A stretch of 38,884 bases of DNA from Candidatus Heimdallarchaeota archaeon (GTDB lineage Archaea > Asgardarchaeota > Heimdallarchaeia > Heimdallarchaeales > JAJRWK01): positions 1-38,884 of the forward strand of contig JALTMP010000316.1 in NCBI GenBank assembly GCA_027001645.1. The letters are read 5' to 3'. A program made the translations under genes and the position numbers. Shown here in pieces: positions 37,878 through 38,884 of this stretch (positions are counted from its first letter, which is position 1; each line of letters begins with the position of its first letter). Under the pieces are notes generated by a model. It ran no database searches. It was given only the letters and a program-made list of their open reading frames with translations, and had not been told where the DNA came from.

Positions 37878-38884
37878 GTGTCGGAAAAGAAGCGCATAGT
37901 AATTATGGGTGCTGCTGGAAAAGATTTTCACGTTTTTAATACTGTTTACCGAGATAACCCCGAATTCGAAGTGGTTTGCTTTACTGCAACCCAGATTCCC
38001 AATATTGAAGGGCGAAAATACCCTGCTGAGTTAGCAGGATCCCTCTACCCCGAAGGGATTCCTATCCTTCCAGAGGACGATTTGCCGAAAATCATTGAAG
38101 AAAAACAAATCGATCAAGTGGTTTTTGCCTATAGCGATGTTAGTCATGAATATGTAATGCATCGCGGCAGTCTTGCTAATGCACACGGTGCAGATTACGT
38201 TCTTACAGGAACACGACACACAATGTTGAAATCATCAAAGAAAGTAATTGCAGTGTGCGCCGTGCGAACTGGAAGCGGCAAGTCACAAACTTCTCGATAC
38301 ATAACAAAGCTTCTCAGCGATGAAGGTATCAAGGCAGCAGCCATAAGACATCCAATGCCTTATGGTGATCTCACAAAACAAAAGGTGCAAAGATTTGCAT
38401 CTTATGAAGACATGGACAAAGCTGAGTGCACGATTGAAGAAAGAGAAGAATATGAACCCTACATAGAACGTGGACTCGTTGTGTTTGCTGGAGTTGACTA
38501 TGAAGCAATCTTGCGGGAAGCTGAAAAAGAAGCCGACGTCATAATCTGGGACGGTGGAAACAACGATACTCCCTTTGTGAAACCAGATCTCCATATAGTT
38601 GTTGCGGACCCCCTACGTGCCGGTCACGAGATGAAGTATCATCCTGGAGAGACTAACTTCAGAATGGCCGACGTCATCATCATTAACAAGGTAGATTCAG
38701 CAACTCCTGAGCAGATTGAAATTGTTGAAAAACATGCCAAGCAGGTCAATCCTAATGCTACAATTTTGAAGGCGACGTCGCCCATTACCGTAGAAGACCC
38801 CGCAATGATTAAAGGCAAAAAGGTTCTTTGTGTGGAAGATGGACCAACCATTACGCATGGAGAAATGGGTTACGGTGCCGCAAC
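37878..38884 (+). CDS. COG2403-type GTPase (partial, 3' end beyond window)
   Basis: 335 complete codons run off the window end; the gene is missing from the ORF track because it has no stop here. Start: GTG at 37878 (M-S-E-K-K-R-I-V-I-M-G). Motifs of the predicted-GTPase family COG2403, related to cyclic 2,3-diphosphoglycerate synthetase: IMGAAGKDFHVFNTVYRDNPE at the start, ATQIPNIEGRKYPAELAG, FAYSDVSHEYVMHR, CAVRTGSGKSQTSRY (P loop about 128), HPMPYGDL, CTIEEREEYEPYIERG, IIWDGGNNDTPF, VVADPLRAGHEMKYHPGETN and NKVD (about 269). The precise reaction of this protein is not established from sequence. Confidence 0.9.
   Translation, partial: MSEKKRIVIMGAAGKDFHVFNTVYRDNPEFEVVCFTATQIPNIEGRKYPAELAGSLYPEGIPILPEDDLPKIIEEKQIDQVVFAYSDVSHEYVMHRGSLANAHGADYVLTGTRHTMLKSSKKVIAVCAVRTGSGKSQTSRYITKLLSDEGIKAAAIRHPMPYGDLTKQKVQRFASYEDMDKAECTIEEREEYEPYIERGLVVFAGVDYEAILREAEKEADVIIWDGGNNDTPFVKPDLHIVVADPLRAGHEMKYHPGETNFRMADVIIINKVDSATPEQIEIVEKHAKQVNPNATILKATSPITVEDPAMIKGKKVLCVEDGPTITHGEMGYGAA

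Noticed and set aside
1-38884. tRNA, rRNA, CRISPR, insertion sequence or phage integration features
   Set aside because: Intergenic gaps were read for cloverleaf-like stretches, regular repeats, transposase motifs and flanking duplications; none was convincing.

Overview
The window reads as chromosomal DNA of an archaeon. The evidence is a DNA topoisomerase VI B/A pair, the coenzyme F420 genes cofD/cofC, an archaeal Get3-type ATPase, an archaeal/eukaryotic-type signal peptidase, a type IV pilin with an archaeal class III signal, an AK6/Fap7 kinase, a RimI/Ard1 acetyltransferase and a HerA-family ATPase. AT-rich TATA-like boxes, often ending in GG, lie about 27-30 nt before many start codons. 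A TRAP-beta-like protein beside Get3, and a ubiquitin-like fold fused to a topoisomerase subunit, hint at an Asgard archaeon. That placement is inference only. No rRNA, tRNA, CRISPR array, insertion sequence or phage module was seen.

Layout. 1-1.9 kb: small genes (ACT-like protein, zinc-ribbon coiled-coil protein, winged-helix-like protein). 1.9-4.5 kb: a degenerate metallo-beta-lactamase-fold protein with cofD and cofC. 4.6-5.8 kb: a tight operon of Zn-ribbon protein, AK6/Fap7 kinase and CxxxCxxCC protein, convergent with a Nudix hydrolase (5.8-6.4 kb). 6.8-18.9 kb: the topoisomerase VI operon. Its B subunit is 3,569 residues, against roughly 500-660 normally. It consists of a normal GHKL/H2TH/transducer core, about 2,850 residues of tandem helix-hairpin-helix-like repeats and a Lys/Ser-rich tail of about 120 residues. 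Its A subunit carries an N-terminal extension that reads as a ubiquitin-like beta-grasp domain. 19.0-22.6 kb: a zinc protein, a HerA-like ATPase and a coiled-coil membrane protein, possibly also in DNA handling or segregation. 22.7-26.2 kb: a winged-helix regulator and membrane protein divergent from an ABC-2 type exporter. 26.2-31.7 kb: RimI, an S2P-like membrane pseudoprotease, signal peptidase I, a pilin-like protein, a TRAP-beta-like protein and Get3, which together look like a protein export and membrane-protein neighbourhood. 31.9-38.9 kb: an MFS transporter, threonine aldolase, a LURP-one-like protein, a methyl-accepting chemotaxis-type receptor, an RHH/UPF0175 antitoxin-like protein and a COG2403 GTPase that runs off the window end.

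The strongest candidate for an undescribed system is the topoisomerase VI holoenzyme: a giant, repeat-armed, basic-tailed B subunit and a ubiquitin-like-fused A subunit, preceded by a leader with three TACGAA-type half-sites that can form alternative hairpins. Second is the TRAP-beta-like/Get3 pair next to signal peptidase and a dead site-2 protease. All family calls were made by eye from motifs; no database search or structure prediction was run.
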